A stretch of DNA of 64,000 bases from Chaetorhynchus papuensis. Lineage: Eukaryota > Chordata > Aves > Passeriformes > Rhipiduridae. Below the pieces are notes generated by a model, which worked only from the letters and a program-made list of their open reading frames with translations, made no database searches and had not been told where the DNA came from. This document shows, piece by piece, positions 61,351 to 64,000 of the stretch (positions within the stretch are counted from its first letter, which is position 1; the number at the start of each line of letters is the position of its first letter). Where the stretch lies: positions 117,300-181,299 of the forward strand of contig VWYX01001218.1 in assembly GCA_013396525.1 (NCBI GenBank), in the 5' to 3' direction. Position numbers and translations under genes: made by a program.

Positions 61351-63456
61351 GTGAAAAGCCAGGCTCCTTTCAACGAAAAGAAAGATCTTAGTATGCAGCA
61401 GACCCAGTTTGTAGTAAAAAATGCCCAAGTTTTGTTATGTTGCCGTCTGGTGAGGGCAAATGATCTATTTAAAAATTAATTTACTGGCTTACAGTTGCAC
61501 AGCATAGACTGCTCTGTTCTCATTCCTAACAGGTCTGTCTTGCTGCATTGGAAGCTTTCAGAATACTGGATGAACGGTGTTTACACAGAAAATATAAACA
61601 CATTGCTTGCAACTTCCTTTACAATAAAAGTCTTCTAGAGTTGCAAGATTAAATAGGCCAAAGTAGGATGTGACAGATTTGGTCACCACATATTTTTTAA
61701 TTTTTGCAGCCTCTGGTTCTTCCATTATGTATCTCGTAATCTTCAATGACGTTGATGCCTTTTTTCTTCTACTAAAAGTAAGGCTCACTTAGGTGAACAC
61801 TGTTCACGTGAACAGCTTTTAAATGGTTTTATCTTCACTGGCTCATGTCTAGCTTGAGCCTTCAGCAGTTTCATTAATTCTAATTAAGGTCCTAATGAAA
61901 AAAGTTTTTTTAAAATAATTAAAGATTCTATCAGAGCATGTTCTGACAGGGAGGTGAACTTAAGTCTGTACAGGCAGTTTTATATGTTTTAAACTTTGGA
62001 CAGCCTGAATTAAGGATGCTTTTAATGGATAATTTGTGCATATAAATCTTTATATAAACACAATCCTCTCCCCTCAAGAAAAAAAAAAAGAATTAAAGAA
62101 AAGACTTGTGCATGGGCAGCTGTGACATCCATTTGGAATTCTGTAAAGCCTGACATCCGTGGTGACCAAACCTCTGCAGTGCTGGGCACTGAATGCACGG
62201 AAGGAGGGAGTGGGTGGTTGTTCTCTGCACTGTCCAGGATTAATCCATCACACGGATTTTTCAGTGGATTAGTTTTCTGTTAGGTTGCTGGACATACCCA
62301 GCTCATTCTGCAGATGCAACTGCTAGATCCAGCAACAAGAGTGCAGTAATGCAGTACATGGGGAGATCTGTCATTTTCTAGGGTGACTTGATGTAGAAGA
62401 TAAACCCAGACAAATTCCTGCCATTTCTGACTTTGAAGATATTAAAATAAAAAGTTGCCAGAGTTAAACAGATGGACTAATCCAGGTGTGTTTCCCTGGT
62501 CCTGTTTTTTAAGCTTTTGTCATATCTGACTGTAAAAGAAGAAAATAATGAGAAGCATTTGAAGAATATTCATTCAAATAATTAAATTTTAGTAAAGATT
62601 TAGATAGCAGGATGTGTCTTATACTGGGAGGCATCAGGTAGTCTTACTGCTTGGTAGTTAACATTGTCAGTCCTTTGATATTCTTTAATATCAAAACATT
62701 CAAAACTTCAGATGAGTTTTTATAAGTACCTGCTTGATTTTATGGCATTTTCTTTGAATTACGAGGAACTGACCTGTAATTTAATTCCCCTTTGTAGTTC
62801 AACTCTATGTCAACAGCAGAGGAATGGGTTGGGTTCTGGTTTCAGTAGCGTTTAACTTATATTAAGTCATATAATTAGTAACTTGAATCACAAGTTAATA
62901 ATATAGAAGTACAATTAATTGCTCAGTAGTTGTCACATTATCATTATTTGTTACTTGAAAACCTACTCAGAATTATCTGGTTCTGTTGGCTAAATCTTCA
63001 GACTTTCGTGCTGGCCCTCAGAGTATCAAAGTACTTTTCACAAAAAGTTAATTTTCATAAATGGTTTCATTTATATTGTCTTATTTTAAACAACATGCAT
63101 TAAGGACATGTTACATTAGCTGTAGAATCACTAAAGGACTTGACTGTGTGTTTAGGCATTAGTGAATTCACTGCTGTTTCTTGTATGCTTTAAGTTAAGC
63201 ATGTATTCCATCAATTTTTGATATAAAGAAGTTATCTCCTTTCTCCGAGCCTTGCAATTTATGGGTAGGATGAGTTTGACTATAAGTGCTTGTCTTATTA
63301 AAGTGTGTAATTTTTATCCACCTTTGAGTAATTTCACTTCCATAAATTTTATGTGTTAATTTAAGAAAATTAACTTTGTAGCACTCTGTGGAAAGGGAAC
63401 GACCTCTGTCATGCAAATACCTTTTGTTTCATTGCAATACTTCTATTTTTTGACAG
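61351..63456 (+). other. HIPK3: HIPK3 intron 13 (2.1 kb)
   Basis: AT-rich, with an A run near 62080. No repeat family, gene or exon-like segment is recognised. The acceptor is TTTTTTGACAG|. Confidence 0.85.
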
Positions 63457-63692
63457 TATGTCAGATGACGAACAGGAGAGTGGGTGTGATACAGTGGATG
63501 GTTCCCCAAGCTCAGACTCCTCAGGACATGACAGCCCCTTTGTGGAAAATGGCTTTGTAGACAATAACAATAAAAATAAGGAAGCACGAGCCTCAGTTAA
63601 TCCTGAAACCAAATCAACTGTTTGCACAGTAGTGGTACCACCCATGAGACTTGAAAACAGGTTACATCTTGAGGAACAGATGGTGAATACAG
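63457..63692 (+). CDS. HIPK3: HIPK3 exon 14: acidic Ser-rich segment
   Basis: The first base completes Ser914, then residues 915-992 and the first base of Asp993. It begins MSDDEQESGCDTVDGSPSSD and SSGHDSPFVENGF, strongly conserved and acidic (PEST-like). It ends with a more variable part containing VCTVVVPPMRLEN. The donor AATACAG|GTAAGT is strong. The internal ATG at 63458 is not a start; it is an ordinary Met codon. Confidence 0.97.
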
Positions 63693-63977
63693 GTAAGTTA
63701 GTTCAGGTGTTTTTCTCTTTCTGTGCCAGTAGAGAAGAGTAGAAGTTTTAGTATTTGTTCAGTATATTTATTCAATACATATATGAAGATTTTGACCCAC
63801 TCATACAACTGCTAATCTGTAGTAACCACTTCTAAATAGTGCTAGAGTTTGACTTTAATTAGTGTATTGTATTATTATTTCTACCTGTGTGCTTAAGCAA
63901 ATGAAACCTTGTCTAATTTTTGTCAGAAGAGAATAGTGGCAATAAAAGCATGACATTGTTTATTTCTGTCTTGGAAG

Positions 63978-64000
63978 ATGCTACGTGCCAGCCACTGAAA
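63978..64000 (+). CDS. HIPK3: HIPK3 exon 15, first 23 nt (truncated by window edge)
   Basis: The acceptor CTTGGAAG| ends at 63977. The exon completes Asp993 (G-AT) and reads ATCQPLK (994-1000), matching the HIPK3 segment DSICQPLIKGR. The phase agrees with exon 14 and intron 14 is 285 nt. Only the start of the exon is visible; the His/Tyr/Pro-rich C-terminus and stop lie outside. Confidence 0.85.

Larger units (their letters stand above)
1..64000 (+). other. HIPK3: HIPK3 transcription unit, 5' and central part (3' end outside window)
   Basis: Fifteen exons can be placed: non-coding exon 1, coding exons 2-14, and the first 23 bases of exon 15. Joined, they give one open frame of 1000 residues from the ATG at 15785 to the window edge, and all intron phases agree. 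The protein matches mammalian HIPK3 closely from its first residues (MASQVLVYPPYVYQTQ) through the kinase domain and on to the Ser-rich region. That start and the kinase flanks distinguish it from HIPK1, HIPK2 and HIPK4. Family knowledge: HIPK3 is a nuclear dual-specificity-type Ser/Thr kinase of the DYRK/CMGC group that binds homeodomain proteins and acts in transcription control, apoptosis resistance and steroidogenic signalling. Mammalian HIPK3 is about 1,194-1,215 residues, so roughly the last 200 lie beyond 64000. The transcription start could lie left of position 1. Confidence 0.95.

Noticed and set aside
1..64000. Search for CRISPR arrays, operons, phage or bacterial defence genes, tRNA or rRNA genes
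   Set aside because: None present; this is intron-rich vertebrate DNA and no regularly spaced repeats or structured RNA genes were seen.

Overview
The window is vertebrate, and almost certainly bird, nuclear DNA. It holds the 5' and central part of one gene, HIPK3 (homeodomain-interacting protein kinase 3), on the + strand. Two things point to a bird. The interspersed repeats are CR1 LINE 3' ends with the typical octamer-like ATTCTGTG tails. The introns are also rich in T and G/T homopolymer tracts and contain no mammalian SINEs. Species cannot be fixed from the sequence; a neoavian bird, perhaps a passerine, is the best guess.

Layout. A CpG island (about 1-1000) covers the non-coding first exon (ends 233). 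Exon 1 carries three short upstream ORFs, and the stop of the last one falls four nucleotides before the HIPK3 start codon in the spliced mRNA. Intron 1 is 15.5 kb. The large exon 2 (15783-16878) starts coding two bases after its acceptor and encodes the N-terminus plus the kinase N-lobe, catalytic loop and activation loop. Intron 2 is 31 kb. Thirteen more coding exons follow between 48043 and the window end; the last (from 63978) runs off the edge. Every exon-exon phase matches, and the joined frame encodes exactly 1000 residues of a protein that is about 1.2 kb of codons long in mammals. The missing part is the C-terminal His/Pro/Ser-rich region. No second gene, RNA gene, CRISPR array or operon was found; almost all other open frames are chance readings of intron sequence or CR1.

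Exons 2-6 together build the kinase domain (about residues 196-530: Gly-loop 203-208, Lys225, Asp321, DFG 343-345, STY activation motif 356-358, APE 366-368). Exons 7-15 encode the homeodomain-interaction and regulatory region, with a SUMO-interacting motif in exon 12 and a Ser-rich acidic stretch in exons 13-14.

The most interesting structural signal concerns exon 2. It is the orthologue of the single exon that makes the abundant circular RNA circHIPK3 in mammals. In mammals, complementary repeats are thought to drive the circle. Here a forward CR1 in intron 1 (5381-5826) faces inverted CR1 copies in intron 2 (24241-24581, 26417-26865) and intron 3 (49569-50014), so an unrelated repeat family could serve the same purpose. 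Other points to check are a stop codon built into the exon 2 donor with a textbook poly(A) signal 2.6 kb downstream, two exon-like CpG/GC patches with in-frame stops (introns 2 and 4), a crowded GAG acceptor at exon 5, weak donors at exons 9 and 11, and the apparent absence of a mammalian cassette exon.
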